The notes: generated from the sequence alone by a model not told the origin. Counted from the first letter of the stretch, positions 47,615 through 57,314 are shown. The stretch: DNA of 64,000 bases from an uncultured Paracoccaceae bacterium (GCA_913061275.1 CAJXSR010000010.1:1-64000), one strand, 5' to 3'. Translations and numbers: made by a program.

Positions 47615-48204
47615 TCGGACAGGGTACCTTTGGTAGACGGGATAGCATCTGCCTTACGCGGATCAGTTTCCAAGGCCACACGCAACGCACGCGCTACAGA
47701 TTTGAACGCAGCTTCGGCTATGTGGTGGCTGTTAAAGCCATCCAAAGCCTCTACATGCAACGTCAAACCGCCTTGCATCGCAAAAGCTGTGAAAAACTCA
47801 CGTACCAATTCAGTATCAAACGTACCTATTTTGGCGGTCGGCATTTCCACATTCCAAACCAGATAAGGCCGCCCAGAAATATCCAAGGCAGAGCGCACCA
47901 GTGCATCATCCATCGGCAACAGGCATGACCCATAACGGTTAATGCCCTTCTTGTCGCCAACCGCTTGCGTTAATGCCTTGCCAAGCGCAATGCCCACATC
48001 TTCCACCGTGTGGTGGTCATCAATGTGCAGGTCACCCTTGGCACGGATTTTCATGTCGATCAGCGCATGGCGTGACAACTGATCCAGCATATGGTCAAAA
48101 AAGCCCACGCCAGTTTCGTTGTCATATTGACCTGTGCCATCAAGATTAATCTCGACACTGATCTTGGTTTCTACCGTGTCACGGTTGATTTTCGCTGTAC
48201 GCAT
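47611..48204 (-). CDS. hisB: Imidazoleglycerol-phosphate dehydratase
   Basis: A 197-residue enzyme that dehydrates imidazoleglycerol phosphate. Metal-binding His clusters are visible in [26 protein letters not shown] and [12 protein letters not shown]. The start at 48204 ([16 protein letters not shown]) matches the family; 41 in-frame codons upstream are not conserved-looking. It is the first his gene here and overlaps hisH by 4 bp. A palindrome at 48332 may be an operator for this operon. Confidence 0.96.
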   Translation of the reverse strand: MRTAKINRDTVETKISVEINLDGTGQYDNETGVGFFDHMLDQLSRHALIDMKIRAKGDLHIDDHHTVEDVGIALGKALTQAVGDKKGINRYGSCLLPMDDALVRSALDISGRPYLVWNVEMPTAKIGTFDTELVREFFTAFAMQGGLTLHVEALDGFNSHHIAEAAFKSVARALRVALETDPRKADAIPSTKGTLSE

Positions 48205-48331
48205 GAGGTTCGCCCAAAGTTTGTTTACTAGGGCCTTATAGGCAAGGTACGAGGCTGTTCCAAGCCCTGATCTAGGCGGAATATAGGATGTGTGCTTTGC
48301 ACGCACCGTGCACATTTGACAACGCATCGTC

Positions 48332-48353
48332 TAATGTCCCAACTGGGACATTA
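48332..48353. promoter_or_regulatory. Palindrome upstream of hisB
   Basis: TAATGTCCCA-AC-TGGGACATTA, a 10-bp inverted repeat around two bases, lies 128 bp upstream of the hisB start and 122 bp after the Lrp-type regulator stop on the same strand. No T-run follows, so it is more likely a regulator site than a terminator. Confidence 0.5.
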
Positions 48354-48475
48354 AATAAGAGTGTATTTTAAATTACATTTATTCTCACGTAACCTCAAAA
48401 CGATATGTGTAGTAAGTTAATTGCCACTTTCCCGCCTGCCCATTTTTAAAATTACAATATGCATAGAACAGTGGT

Positions 48476-48919
48476 TCACTTGAGCTGCGACATGACCATA
48501 AAGCTAGTGAATGCAGAAACGTTGTCATCTTCATTGAACAGACGATCAGCAAGTTCAGTGTATTCGTCCATATCAGCTATGTTCAAAATAAGAATACTTC
48601 CGACCTCACCTGCAACCATATAACATTGCGATACTGCGCTTTCCTTTTTGAGTTGTTCAAAAAAGTTCTGGCGGAATTGATGGCCGTGTCGTTCGAATTT
48701 GACTGTTACAACTGCCGTCAGTTTTCGGTTAAGGCACGCGGGGTCAATTACCGCAACAATACGTTGGATTGCACCTGTTTTCTTTAGATGGGCGACCCGA
48801 CGCAAACAAGCTGAGGGTGACAGGCCAACCTGTTCTGCAAGTACCTTATTGGGCAAGTCCGCATTCTTTTTCAAGATTTCCAGAATACGGAGGTCAATCT
48901 GATCGATCCTTTCACTCAT
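48476..48919 (-). CDS. Lrp/AsnC-family transcriptional regulator
   Basis: A 147-residue regulator. The helix-turn-helix at about 5-60 (RIDQIDLRILEILKKNADLP, then LAEQVGLSPSACLRRVAHLK) is followed by the RAM ligand-binding domain (about 65-145; CYMVAGEVGSILIL). These proteins sense amino acids. It is divergent from the PLP enzyme gene across 117 bp, and that gene is the likely target. Confidence 0.92.
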   Translation of the reverse strand: MSERIDQIDLRILEILKKNADLPNKVLAEQVGLSPSACLRRVAHLKKTGAIQRIVAVIDPACLNRKLTAVVTVKFERHGHQFRQNFFEQLKKESAVSQCYMVAGEVGSILILNIADMDEYTELADRLFNEDDNVSAFTSFMVMSQLK

Positions 48920-49036
48920 GCATGATTATTGCATAATTGACAGTATTTCACAAGAATTAGGCGTTATTTTTGCAAAAAAGGAGCGTAATTCTAAACTACA
49001 TCTGTATTTTGAACCTAAAAAGAAAGGGTTACCATT

Positions 49037-50140
49037 ATGCAGATACCTTGTTTTGTCGAACCTACGACTGATGAAGAGTTTTCAATGGACACGCCCATTT
49101 GGCGCGCACCAAACAAGAAACCACTTATGATATCAGAATTGCCTGGCATCACACGGGCAGAAATTGACAGTTCAACGCGGTCAATATGGCGATACGCAAA
49201 ATCAATGCCTGTAAAAATATCAAACCCAATTACTATGGGTGAAGGCTGCACACCTCTTGTCAGCAAGGAAATTGACGGACTTGAGTGCAACTTCAAGCTT
49301 GAATGGTTTTCACCGACAGGCTCTTTCAAAGACAGGGGAGCATCGGTGTTAATTTCATTCTTGAACCAGCAGGGTATTCGCAATGTTATCGAGGATAGTT
49401 CGGGCAATGGCGGTGCTGCAATCGCAGCCTATGGTGCGGCTGCGGGTATGGATGTAACGATATTTGTTCCGCATTACACTCAGCCCGCCAAAATCGTTCA
49501 GTCAAAAGCTTACGGTGCCAAAGTAGTACTTGTGCCGGGCAAGCGCATTGACACTGAAGCCGCCGCTATCAGGATGTCAAAGAGCACTTTTTATGCAAGC
49601 CACAATTGGCACCCTATGTTTCTTCAGGGAACAAAAACCCTAGGATACGAAATCTGGGAAGATCTGAGCTTCACACTTCCCGATAATATTGTCATTCCTG
49701 CATCGGCTGGAAGTAACCTTCTGGGCTGTTTTATGGCATTCAAAGAACTCATGAGTTCAGGTGAAACTGATCGCATGCCGCGTATGTTCGTCAGTCAGCC
49801 GCAAAATTGCGCACCTCTGTACCACGCATGTCATGCTACAACACAAAAGCAATTTCTGCCGACTGTTGCCGAAGGCACAGCTATTACAAACCCTCTAAGA
49901 TTGCAGGCCATGGTAAACGCCATAAAAGAAACTAACGGCGACGTTGTAACAATCACTGAGAATGAGATCATTCAAGCGGCTAGGCGTCTTGCGAGGTCGG
50001 GAATTTACGCAGAAACAACCAGCTCGCATGTTTGGGCGGGCGTGCAGAAATTGGTTGAGACTGGCCAAATTGCTACCACCGACAAGACTGTAGCGATATT
50101 AACGGGTTCCGGTCTGAAATCGCCCTCAGTTCATGAATAA
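49037..50140 (+). CDS. PLP enzyme of the threonine synthase/dehydratase type
   Basis: A 367-residue fold-type-II PLP enzyme. The PLP lysine is in SPTGSFKDRGASVL, the cofactor-phosphate loop is around ASAGSNLLG, EDSSGNGGAAIAAYGAAAGM forms the substrate loop, and ILTGSGLKS at the C-terminus is typical of threonine synthase. It probably acts on threonine, serine or a hydroxylated amino acid. It stands outside the thr operon and opposite an Lrp-type regulator, which argues for an amino-acid breakdown role. ATG 49037 has AAAGGG upstream; a second ATG (residue 17) is possible. Confidence 0.85.
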   Translation: MQIPCFVEPTTDEEFSMDTPIWRAPNKKPLMISELPGITRAEIDSSTRSIWRYAKSMPVKISNPITMGEGCTPLVSKEIDGLECNFKLEWFSPTGSFKDRGASVLISFLNQQGIRNVIEDSSGNGGAAIAAYGAAAGMDVTIFVPHYTQPAKIVQSKAYGAKVVLVPGKRIDTEAAAIRMSKSTFYASHNWHPMFLQGTKTLGYEIWEDLSFTLPDNIVIPASAGSNLLGCFMAFKELMSSGETDRMPRMFVSQPQNCAPLYHACHATTQKQFLPTVAEGTAITNPLRLQAMVNAIKETNGDVVTITENEIIQAARRLARSGIYAETTSSHVWAGVQKLVETGQIATTDKTVAILTGSGLKSPSVHE

Positions 50141-50229
50141 CACTTGCTCTCGGTCATTCTGGCCGTGTCCATGCAGTTGATGGCACATAGAAAAGAGCGG
50201 ACATAGGCACTGATTACATTACATGCTTG

Positions 50230-51420
50230 TTAATTGGGAAAGTGACGCAACCACACTTCGGTTCGGGTTTGGTCGCGCGCTTCATAGTCGCGGATAGCCT
50301 GCTCTAGGTCGCCAACATCTGATGTTTTGTTATCAGCACCTATTTCGGTCAGGCGCATGGTATACCAAGCAGTTATACCGCCTTCTGGTGCTTCCGAGAA
50401 TCTGGGGAAGGCGGGCTCTGGCGTCTGATCCGCCATCCAGAGATTGGGACGTGCCGGTTCAAGGGCAAGTGCGCGTGCTAGCCCCACGACATCAACTACA
50501 CCGCTGGCCACAGCTTCTTCGGCCTGCGCACGTGTTTTGAAACCGCCGGTTAGCATCAGGGGCTTGGTTGTTAACGCGCGGGCACTTTTTGCGAATTCAA
50601 TGAAATACGGGCCCCGTCCTGCCCCGTCATTAGCTGATTTAGCACCGGGGAAATATGTACCACCGCTGATGTCGATAAGGTCAACCGAAGAACCGTCAAG
50701 AGCTGCCACAACCTTTAGTGCTTCTTCCGCATCTAACCCGCCCACAAGCTGGTCAGATGAATTGAGCTTGACGGCGATTGGAAAATTCGGGCCGACAGCG
50801 GCGCGTGTTGCCTCAATGCTAGCGAGCAATAATTTCATACGGTTGGCGATTGTTCCGCCGTATTCATCACCGCGCTTGTTGAACAGCGGTGACAAAAACT
50901 GGCTAAGCAGAAAACCATGTGCTGCGTGAATTTGCACACCACTAAAGCCCGCTTGTTGTGCTAACTTGGCTGTCCTTGCAAATTCCAAGGGTATTTGGTG
51001 AATTTCATCTTTCGTTAACGCGGCACAGCTAAGACCCAGAAGATCAAGCGCACTTGGCCCTTTTGGATTGCTTGTTGGTTGGTAAGCAAGTGCGCCAGCA
51101 TGGCCTAGTTGCAGCCAAAGCAAAGTATCGTTTTCACTACCTCGTTTGGCAAGTTCGCGAAACTGTGCAAGGTCAGAAGCCGCGTTAAGTACCAGATTGC
51201 CGGGTTTTTCGGCGTAGTTCGAGCTGCCCTGCACCTCTCCAATAATTGATACCGCCAACCCACCTTCAGCCCAACGCTGATACAGCCTGATCTGTTCGGA
51301 TGTTGGATGCCCGGTTCCATCACTTAAAGAATCCGACATTGCCGACTTCGCAATCCGGTTTTTCAAGACGACGCCACAAGGTAGCTGTAGTGTTTTAAAC
51401 AGAGTTCCATGTTGTTGCAT
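50230..51420 (-). CDS. Old-yellow-enzyme family NADH:flavin oxidoreductase
   Basis: A 396-residue FMN-binding (beta-alpha)8 barrel without the C-terminal FAD/NADH domains of dienoyl-CoA reductases. The segments LKNRIAKSAMSDSLSDG, GVQIHAAHGFLLSQFLSP and NKRGDEYGGTIANRM hold the FMN and substrate His residues. It reduces activated double bonds or is an NADH oxidase; the substrate is unknown. It is the last gene on this strand after the gcvP-linked cassettes, 120 bp from the first decayed gcvP tail. Confidence 0.9.
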   Translation of the reverse strand: MQQHGTLFKTLQLPCGVVLKNRIAKSAMSDSLSDGTGHPTSEQIRLYQRWAEGGLAVSIIGEVQGSSNYAEKPGNLVLNAASDLAQFRELAKRGSENDTLLWLQLGHAGALAYQPTSNPKGPSALDLLGLSCAALTKDEIHQIPLEFARTAKLAQQAGFSGVQIHAAHGFLLSQFLSPLFNKRGDEYGGTIANRMKLLLASIEATRAAVGPNFPIAVKLNSSDQLVGGLDAEEALKVVAALDGSSVDLIDISGGTYFPGAKSANDGAGRGPYFIEFAKSARALTTKPLMLTGGFKTRAQAEEAVASGVVDVVGLARALALEPARPNLWMADQTPEPAFPRFSEAPEGGITAWYTMRLTEIGADNKTSDVGDLEQAIRDYEARDQTRTEVWLRHFPN

Positions 51421-51540
51421 TTGAGCGTTCCCGACTAAATTCTTGCAGCTTTCATTAGATCCTTGAAAACTCTAGGAACCGTAATTGAAACCCGTCTTTG
51501 ACACAAAGGCAATCGCGTGCGCAGGATTGCTTAAATCTAC

Positions 51541-51669
51541 TTAATCCTCGTAGTTTTCAATCGGCAGGCACGAACAGATCATGTGGAGATCACCATATGC
51601 ATTGTCCACACGGGTCAAGTTTCGGGTAGGCGTTGCACACACGTTGACTGAAACGCCCTATGCTTACTA
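51541..51669 (-). pseudogene. Decayed 3' tail of gcvP, copy 1
   Basis: The reverse strand reads [19 protein letters not shown], then IENYED-stop, matching the end of the intact GcvP ([19 protein letters not shown], then MEDYMDDE). A run of 26 bases (51588-51613) is identical to gcvP 54402-54427. Upstream of the match it shares another stretch of about 55 bp with copy 2 but not with gcvP (GGCGTTGCACAC on the plus strand). A 2-base insertion and a 1-base loss relative to copy 2 break the frame there. The GGATTGC just past the stop is also shared by all three copies. It lies 24 bp after the rhodanese stop. Confidence 0.85.
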
Positions 51670-51692
51670 CAGGGCCAGTATGACCCTAAGCA

Positions 51693-52091
51693 CTACGATC
51701 CTGTAGCTAGCCCAGCTTCAAGTAACGCCGCCATTCCGCCCTCAACATATGATACGTTGGTAAAACCCATCTCAGTCAGTAGGTTCGCGGCAGATGCGCC
51801 CCGATAGCAAGGGGATGAACCGCAGGTGGTAAGGATACGACGTGAATGATCTTGAAGTTCGGGTTCGCGATACTCTTCGTAAATTACAAGGCAGCCTTTC
51901 CATGCGAGTGATCTACCAGGTGCATTAATAGCCCCAATGCCCAAGCCAGTCACCTCTACTTCTTCTGCATCTCTTACATCCACCAACAAAGCATTCGGGT
52001 TATCCTTTAATTCCTGCAACGCTTCATCGACACTGACAGAATGGGCTTGCGCCATTGCGTCATCAGCCAATTCAAAAAATGTTTTACCCAT
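51693..52091 (-). CDS. Cytosolic rhodanese-domain protein
   Basis: A protein of about 132 residues with one rhodanese domain: ALLVDVRDAEEVEVTGLGIG and the active-site loop TTCGSSPCYRGASAA, where one Cys sits at the usual nucleophile place and another five residues later. There is no signal peptide. The start at 52091 has AGGAGG six bases upstream; 29 earlier in-frame codons are ignored. It is part of the cassette between the two gcvP tails, downstream of the EamA transporter. The sulfur donor is unknown. Confidence 0.85.
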   Translation of the reverse strand: MGKTFFELADDAMAQAHSVSVDEALQELKDNPNALLVDVRDAEEVEVTGLGIGAINAPGRSLAWKGCLVIYEEYREPELQDHSRRILTTCGSSPCYRGASAANLLTEMGFTNVSYVEGGMAALLEAGLATGS

Positions 52092-52156
52092 GATTACCTC
52101 CTGTGTCCTTGTTTCCTGTAGCAAAGATAGCATTAAATCATGATTTAGGCACCAAA

Positions 52157-52320
52157 TTAAAATGGCAGCTCTTCGCACATTTCAGACATCGGCCCAATTT
52201 TGCAATCTGAACGGAATGCAAAACTGCCATTCACCATTGGCGATCCAACTGATGCTTCTGGGCCATACCGAACATCTTGGTTGGTATCGTCACATTCGGA
52301 TCAACCTCGTAATTGGCAAA
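52157..52320 (-). pseudogene. Coding-like remnant of an unidentified gene
   Basis: Between the EamA and rhodanese genes the reverse strand has two short overlapping readable stretches in different frames, FANYEVDPNVTIPTKMFG and then VRYGPEASVGSPMVNGSF continuing to ELPF-stop at 52157. Joined by one frameshift they look like the C-terminal part of a real protein. I do not recognise it. It has no clear start or ribosome site. Confidence 0.4.
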
Positions 52321-52322
52321 TT

Positions 52323-53240
52323 TCACACCCTACTTACAGGTGGGGGCTTTCGGCGAGCACCGGACACTGCATTGCCAGCGATAGCCGTTAAAAGCAAGGC
52401 GCCGCCGATGAGGGTTCGCAAGGAAGCGTCCTCTCCTAAGAACAACCAAACCCAGAAAGGGCCAAGCATCACTTCGGCAAGGGACAGTAACGTCAATTCT
52501 GCGGCTGGGAGTGTGCGCGAACCTAATGTATAAAGGACTAACCCTGCACCCACTTGAAACACACCCATGCCCATAGCGATGCCCCCGTCACGTACAGACA
52601 GCACGAAAGACAGGCCCATAAACAGACAAATGACAGATGTGATGATGATGGCGAACAGTCCGGATAGGAATACCGCCGGAAGCATCTCGCCTGATTTGCC
52701 CCAACGCAGTGCGACGGTGAATACCGAAAACCCAAACGCTGAACCAAGTGCCGCTAAAGTGCCGTCAACCGCGCCGCCAGAGGTTTGGCCGAAGACCATG
52801 ATCGCAATGGCACCAATGGCCACGAAAATAGCGACCCAAGTGGTGGGACGCACGCGTTCTCGTAACACAATCCAGCCCAGAATAGCGGTCATGAAGGGTG
52901 CCGTTGCAAAGAGTAAAAGCGCGTTGGCAACTGGGATGACTTGGATGGAATAAATACCACCTGAATAGGCTGCTACCAAAGCAAGGCCCGCGATCACAGA
53001 GGGCAAACCAGAGCGGCGTGCCTGTGCGAATGGGCTTTCGGTGCTGCGCAAGCGGATGACAACATAAAGAAATGCGCTAAGCGCAATGGAGCGGTATAGT
53101 AATATCTGCCAAACGCTGGCTTCTTCGATCAGCCGAATACCAAGGCCCACCGTCGACCACAGCACGCCTGCGGCAAACACAAAGATCAACCCACGACGGT
53201 GGCTGATATTGTACGCAGAGCTGTAAGTGATGCTGGACAT
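52323..53240 (-). CDS. EamA/DMT-family transporter
   Basis: A 305-residue protein with ten predicted membrane helices in two EamA repeats (about 15-150 and 160-295; GVLWSTVGLGIRLIEEAS at the first repeat and LGSRTLPAAELTLLSLAE in the second). These carriers commonly export amino acids or metabolites. It is in the cassette between the two gcvP tails, followed by the rhodanese. The substrate is unknown; an amino acid would fit the region. Confidence 0.88.
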   Translation of the reverse strand: MSSITYSSAYNISHRRGLIFVFAAGVLWSTVGLGIRLIEEASVWQILLYRSIALSAFLYVVIRLRSTESPFAQARRSGLPSVIAGLALVAAYSGGIYSIQVIPVANALLLFATAPFMTAILGWIVLRERVRPTTWVAIFVAIGAIAIMVFGQTSGGAVDGTLAALGSAFGFSVFTVALRWGKSGEMLPAVFLSGLFAIIITSVICLFMGLSFVLSVRDGGIAMGMGVFQVGAGLVLYTLGSRTLPAAELTLLSLAEVMLGPFWVWLFLGEDASLRTLIGGALLLTAIAGNAVSGARRKPPPVSRV

Positions 53241-53370
53241 GTCTTGGCCTCAGTGAAGTAATCACTCTTTCTCTAACGTACCTAAGATATTGTGTGCCGA
53301 CCGTTTGCGACCAGCTAATGTCGTGGGATTACTTTGAAGTTGCCGCTCACGGGATTGCCAAGTTCAGCGA

Positions 53371-53506
53371 TTATTCGTCGTCGATGTGCTCTTCCATCGG
53401 CGGGCATAAACAGATCCAGTTGCCGTCGCCATATGCATTGTCCATGCGGGTCAAGTTTTTGGTTAGGCGTTGCACACGTGGGCTGAAACCCACCTTATGC
53501 TTGCTA
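53371..53506 (-). pseudogene. Decayed 3' tail of gcvP, copy 2
   Basis: The reverse strand reads NLTRMDNAYGDGNWICLCPP, then MEEHIDDE-stop, against [20 protein letters not shown] in the intact gene. The frame is open back to the racemase stop codon (TAG at 53506-53504), where the segment starts. The first 55 bp are shared with copy 1 and not with gcvP, and include a small hairpin GTGGG-TTTCAG-CCCAC. Bases after the stop (GGGATTGCCA) also match the sequence behind gcvP. It is a non-functional tail that separates the racemase from the EamA-rhodanese cassette. Confidence 0.85.
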
Positions 53507-54220
53507 TCCCAGTGCGAATTCGACAGCCGCGTCGCAATGAAGTTTGGCCGTATTGAACATTGGAAAATCAGCTATGTCGGTTTGGTTGATAAGAAGAAAA
53601 ATCTCTGTACACCCTAAGATCAATCCTTGTGCACCTTCATCGACGCGCATTCGTTCTGCGATCTCGATATAGCGGCGTTTGGATTCTGTCGAAATGATGC
53701 CCTTGACCAATTCATTAAAGATAATCCGATCAATATCTTCTTGCTCTTGTTCGTTCGGGCTGATTGTTTCTACGCCAAAGTGGTCCTGAAATCGGTTCTT
53801 GAGGTAGTTCATTTGCATTACGGGCCGCGTACCAAACAGAGCGACCTTCTTAAGTTTTGCATCTCTCATCGCCAGACCAGTAGGGTCGGCAATGTGGATC
53901 ACTGGAACATCAGCATGAGACATCAAACCCTCTAGAGGCTTATGGAGTGTGTTAGAAACGCAAAGAATTACGTCTGCGCCACCTGCGATCAAGCTATCAA
54001 TTTTGATACGCATATAAGCTTCTAATGCGTCCCAATCATCAGTTCGAACGAACGCTTCAATATTACCAAAATTCATTCCAGCAATAAGTGTTTCGGCTAT
54101 TTCCCACCCACCCAGTCGGTCGTTTATGCCATCATTTAGGAATTTATAATACTCACCAGTTGCGATATTTGAACACCCACCAAGGATGCCTATTGTTTTT
54201 TGCTTCAAAGGGCGGTTCAT
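53504..54220 (-). CDS. Aspartate/glutamate racemase family protein
   Basis: A 238-residue protein of the Asp/Glu racemase superfamily (KTIGILGGCSNIATGEYY at the N-terminus). The second catalytic site is conserved as LILGCTEI (about Cys198). The first reads ILCVSNTLHK, with the Cys (Cys87) three residues before the Asn-Thr rather than at the usual two, so activity may differ from true racemases. It lies directly behind gcvP, 128 bp away on the same strand, and its stop abuts the gcvP tail copy 2. Amino-acid isomerisation fits the region. Confidence 0.85.
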   Translation of the reverse strand: MNRPLKQKTIGILGGCSNIATGEYYKFLNDGINDRLGGWEIAETLIAGMNFGNIEAFVRTDDWDALEAYMRIKIDSLIAGGADVILCVSNTLHKPLEGLMSHADVPVIHIADPTGLAMRDAKLKKVALFGTRPVMQMNYLKNRFQDHFGVETISPNEQEQEDIDRIIFNELVKGIISTESKRRYIEIAERMRVDEGAQGLILGCTEIFLLINQTDIADFPMFNTAKLHCDAAVEFALG

Positions 54221-54348
54221 ACATTTATTTTCCTAAAAGGTTCAAAAGCAAGCCTTGGTCACGGGGCATTAATTAGTCGACATGGGTTCAAAGCCGCCTT
54301 TGATATATCAGCAACCCCACCTTTCAGTGGGATTGCCATGTTCAACTC

Positions 54349-57192
54349 TTATTCATCGTCCATATAGTCTTCCATCGGTGGACAGCTACAGATCAAATTA
54401 CGATCACCATATGCATTGTCCACACGGTTTACCGGTGACCAGTATTTATCCACCTTGAACGATCCTGGAGGGAAACAACCCTGCTCACGGGTATAGGGCC
54501 TGTCCCAGTCGCCCACCAAGTCGCGCATGGTGTGGGGTGCGTTGCATAAAGGATTGTTATCCTTTGGCCATTTGCCGTCTTCTATTTCTTGTGCTTCAGC
54601 GCGAATGGCCAACATGGCATCGCAGAAACGATCCAGTTCTGCCTTTGGTTCTGACTCGGTTGGTTCAACCATCAGCGTGCCGGGCACAGGAAACGACATG
54701 GTTGGTGCGTGAAAGCCGCAATCGACCAACCGCTTGGCGATGTCATCCACGGTGACACCGCAACTGACCTCTAGGGGCCGTGTATCAACGATACATTCAT
54801 GTGCCACCCGCCCGTTTGGGCCGCGATACAGAATTTCATAAGCCCCTTCCAGACGTTTGGCGATGTAGTTGGCATTCAGGATCGCAGACTTGGTTGCCTG
54901 CGTCATGCCATCACCACCCATCATCAGGCAATAGGCCCAAGAAATCGGTAGAATGCTTGGGCTGCCAAAAGGTGCCGCAGAAACTGCACCTTCAACACCG
55001 CCTGTGTGAAAGTGACCCGGCAAGTATTTGATAAGGTGTTCTTTTACACCAATAGGCCCCATACCTGGGCCGCCGCCGCCGTGTGGGATGCAAAAGGTTT
55101 TGTGCAGGTTCAAGTGCGATACATCGCCCCCGATTTGACCCGGTTGCGAAATACCGACCATCGCGTTCATGTTGGCCCCGTCCATATAAACCTGCCCGCC
55201 GTGGTCATGCACGATTTGGCAAACCTCGCGCACGCCTTCCTCAAACACACCGTGGGTGGACGGGTATGTAATCATACAAGCTGCAAGATTTTCAGAATGC
55301 AGTTCCGCCTTGGCGCGGAAATCTTCAATATCAATGTCGCCATTGACCGATGATTTCACCACAACAACCTTATAATCCACCATATGTGCAGAGGCAGGAT
55401 TGGTGCCATGTGCAGATGTCGGGATCAAACAGATATTGCGGTGACCTTCACCGTTTGCCTTATGATAAGCGGAAATTGTCAGCAGGCCCGCATATTCACC
55501 TTGCGCACCTGAATTCGGTTGCATGGAAATGCCGTCATAGCCAGTGATTTCACATAGTTTCTTAGATAGGTCATTGATAAGTAACGTATAGCCAGCTGCC
55601 TGATTGGCAGGTGCATAGGGGTGCATATTGGCAAAGCCAAACCATGTGACAGGCATCATTTCCGCCGCTGAATTCAGCTTCATCGTACAAGACCCTAACG
55701 GGATCATGGCGCGATCTAATGCTAGGTCGCGATCAGCCAGACGGCGCATATAGCGGGTCATTTCTGCCTCGGAGCGGTTCATGTGGAAAATCGGATGGGT
55801 CATGTAGGCACTTGTGCGCGCCATACCTGTCGGCAAACGATGTTCAGCTTCTGTTGGATAAGCATCTCTGGCCAAACCGAAGGCCCGCCATATCGCGTGC
55901 AGGGTTTTTTCTGCGGTCGACTCGTCCACCGACATGGCAACTTGTGTTTTTCCAACCGCGCGGATGTTCACGTCTTCCATGCGCGCTGCCTGTATCACCA
56001 CAGATTGCAATGGGCCTACATCAACTGTGATGGTGTCGAAAAATTCAACAGGATCAATGCTAAAACCCATCTTTTCAATGCCGCTCGCAAGCAGTGCTGT
56101 CATCATATGAACACGTTGCGCTATCGCTTTCAGGCCCTCAGGCCCGTGAAATACACCGTACATAGAGGCCATCACAGCCAACAAAGCTTGTGCTGTACAC
56201 ACGTTTGATGTGGCCTTTTCACGGCGGATATGCTGTTCACGGGTTTGCAGTGACAAACGGTACGCCTGATTACCACGCGCGTCGATTGACACACCGATCA
56301 AACGACCCGGCATAGACCGTTTATGGGCCTCTTTTGTTGCCATATAGGCCGCGTGCGGGCCGCCGTACCCCATAGGCACACCAAAGCGTTGGGTAGACCC
56401 CACGGCAATATCTGCACCCATCTGGCCCGGGTCTTTCAACAAGGTCAGGGCCAATGGATCAGCGGAAATAACTGCCGCTGCTTTATTTTCATGCAAAGCC
56501 GCGATTATGTCTGTGAAATCACGCACATGCCCGTTGGTACCAGGGTACTGGAAAATCGCCCCGAATACGGCTGTTGCATCCAGATCATCGGGTGAACCCA
56601 CGATCACCTCTATACCCAAGGGCTGTGCGCGCGTCTGCATTACCGCGATATTTTGCGGATGGCAGTTTTCATCGACAAAAAAGGTCTTTGATTTAGACTT
56701 AGCGATCCGTTGGCCCATGGTCATCGCTTCGGCACAGGCCGTTGCTTCATCCAGAAGTGATGCATTGGCAATTTCCATGCCTGTAAGGTCAATAATCATG
56801 GTTTGAAAGTTTAACAATGCTTCCAAACGCCCCTGACTAATTTCTGGCTGATACGGTGTATAGGCCGTGTACCATGCGGGATTTTCCAGAATATTGCGCT
56901 GAATTGCAGGCGGTGTCACCGTGCCGTAATAACCCTGCCCGATCATAGAGGTCACGACCCTGTTCATTGACGCCACATCACGCATATAGGCCAGCATTTC
57001 GCGTTCTGACATTGGTGGCCAGTTCAGCGGCTCTGATTGGCGAATGTTTTTGGGCACCGTCTGATCCATCAGATCATCTAATGAAGTTGCCCCAACAACT
57101 TTCAACATTGCGTCTATTTCAGTCGCAGAGGGGCCGATATGGCGACGGTTGGCAAAGTCGTAGGGTTTATAGTCGGTCAGGTTATACGGCAT
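54349..57192 (-). CDS. gcvP: Glycine dehydrogenase (decarboxylating), P-protein
   Basis: A 947-residue full-length P-protein. The PLP lysine is in [20 protein letters not shown], and the N-terminal half ([16 protein letters not shown]) and the C-terminal half ([18 protein letters not shown]) form the usual two-domain pseudo-dimer. It decarboxylates glycine and loads the aminomethyl group onto GcvH lipoate. It is last in gcvT-gcvH-gcvP, 122 bp after gcvH. The 3' end up to the stop is repeated in two decayed copies downstream (53371, 51541). Expression should follow the glycine riboswitch. Confidence 0.97.
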   Translation of the reverse strand: MPYNLTDYKPYDFANRRHIGPSATEIDAMLKVVGATSLDDLMDQTVPKNIRQSEPLNWPPMSEREMLAYMRDVASMNRVVTSMIGQGYYGTVTPPAIQRNILENPAWYTAYTPYQPEISQGRLEALLNFQTMIIDLTGMEIANASLLDEATACAEAMTMGQRIAKSKSKTFFVDENCHPQNIAVMQTRAQPLGIEVIVGSPDDLDATAVFGAIFQYPGTNGHVRDFTDIIAALHENKAAAVISADPLALTLLKDPGQMGADIAVGSTQRFGVPMGYGGPHAAYMATKEAHKRSMPGRLIGVSIDARGNQAYRLSLQTREQHIRREKATSNVCTAQALLAVMASMYGVFHGPEGLKAIAQRVHMMTALLASGIEKMGFSIDPVEFFDTITVDVGPLQSVVIQAARMEDVNIRAVGKTQVAMSVDESTAEKTLHAIWRAFGLARDAYPTEAEHRLPTGMARTSAYMTHPIFHMNRSEAEMTRYMRRLADRDLALDRAMIPLGSCTMKLNSAAEMMPVTWFGFANMHPYAPANQAAGYTLLINDLSKKLCEITGYDGISMQPNSGAQGEYAGLLTISAYHKANGEGHRNICLIPTSAHGTNPASAHMVDYKVVVVKSSVNGDIDIEDFRAKAELHSENLAACMITYPSTHGVFEEGVREVCQIVHDHGGQVYMDGANMNAMVGISQPGQIGGDVSHLNLHKTFCIPHGGGGPGMGPIGVKEHLIKYLPGHFHTGGVEGAVSAAPFGSPSILPISWAYCLMMGGDGMTQATKSAILNANYIAKRLEGAYEILYRGPNGRVAHECIVDTRPLEVSCGVTVDDIAKRLVDCGFHAPTMSFPVPGTLMVEPTESEPKAELDRFCDAMLAIRAEAQEIEDGKWPKDNNPLCNAPHTMRDLVGDWDRPYTREQGCFPPGSFKVDKYWSPVNRVDNAYGDRNLICSCPPMEDYMDDE

Positions 57193-57314
57193 GCGGGTTT
57201 CCTAGTTATTGTGACATCCAAAAATTCTAAAACGCGTTGTGGCCATGGTTGATGGCGCAAAAAAGAGAGCATAATGTTGCGGATTGCTAACAAAAATCAA
57301 TCCGCAACAGTGGC

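Noticed and set aside
48205-48327. N-terminal extension of HisB (41 codons)
   Set aside because: HisB of this type starts at the [10 protein letters not shown] segment; the upstream codons are leader sequence.
51541-53506. gcvP tails as functional small proteins
   Set aside because: They have no start codon or ribosome site, and copy 1 has frame-breaking changes.
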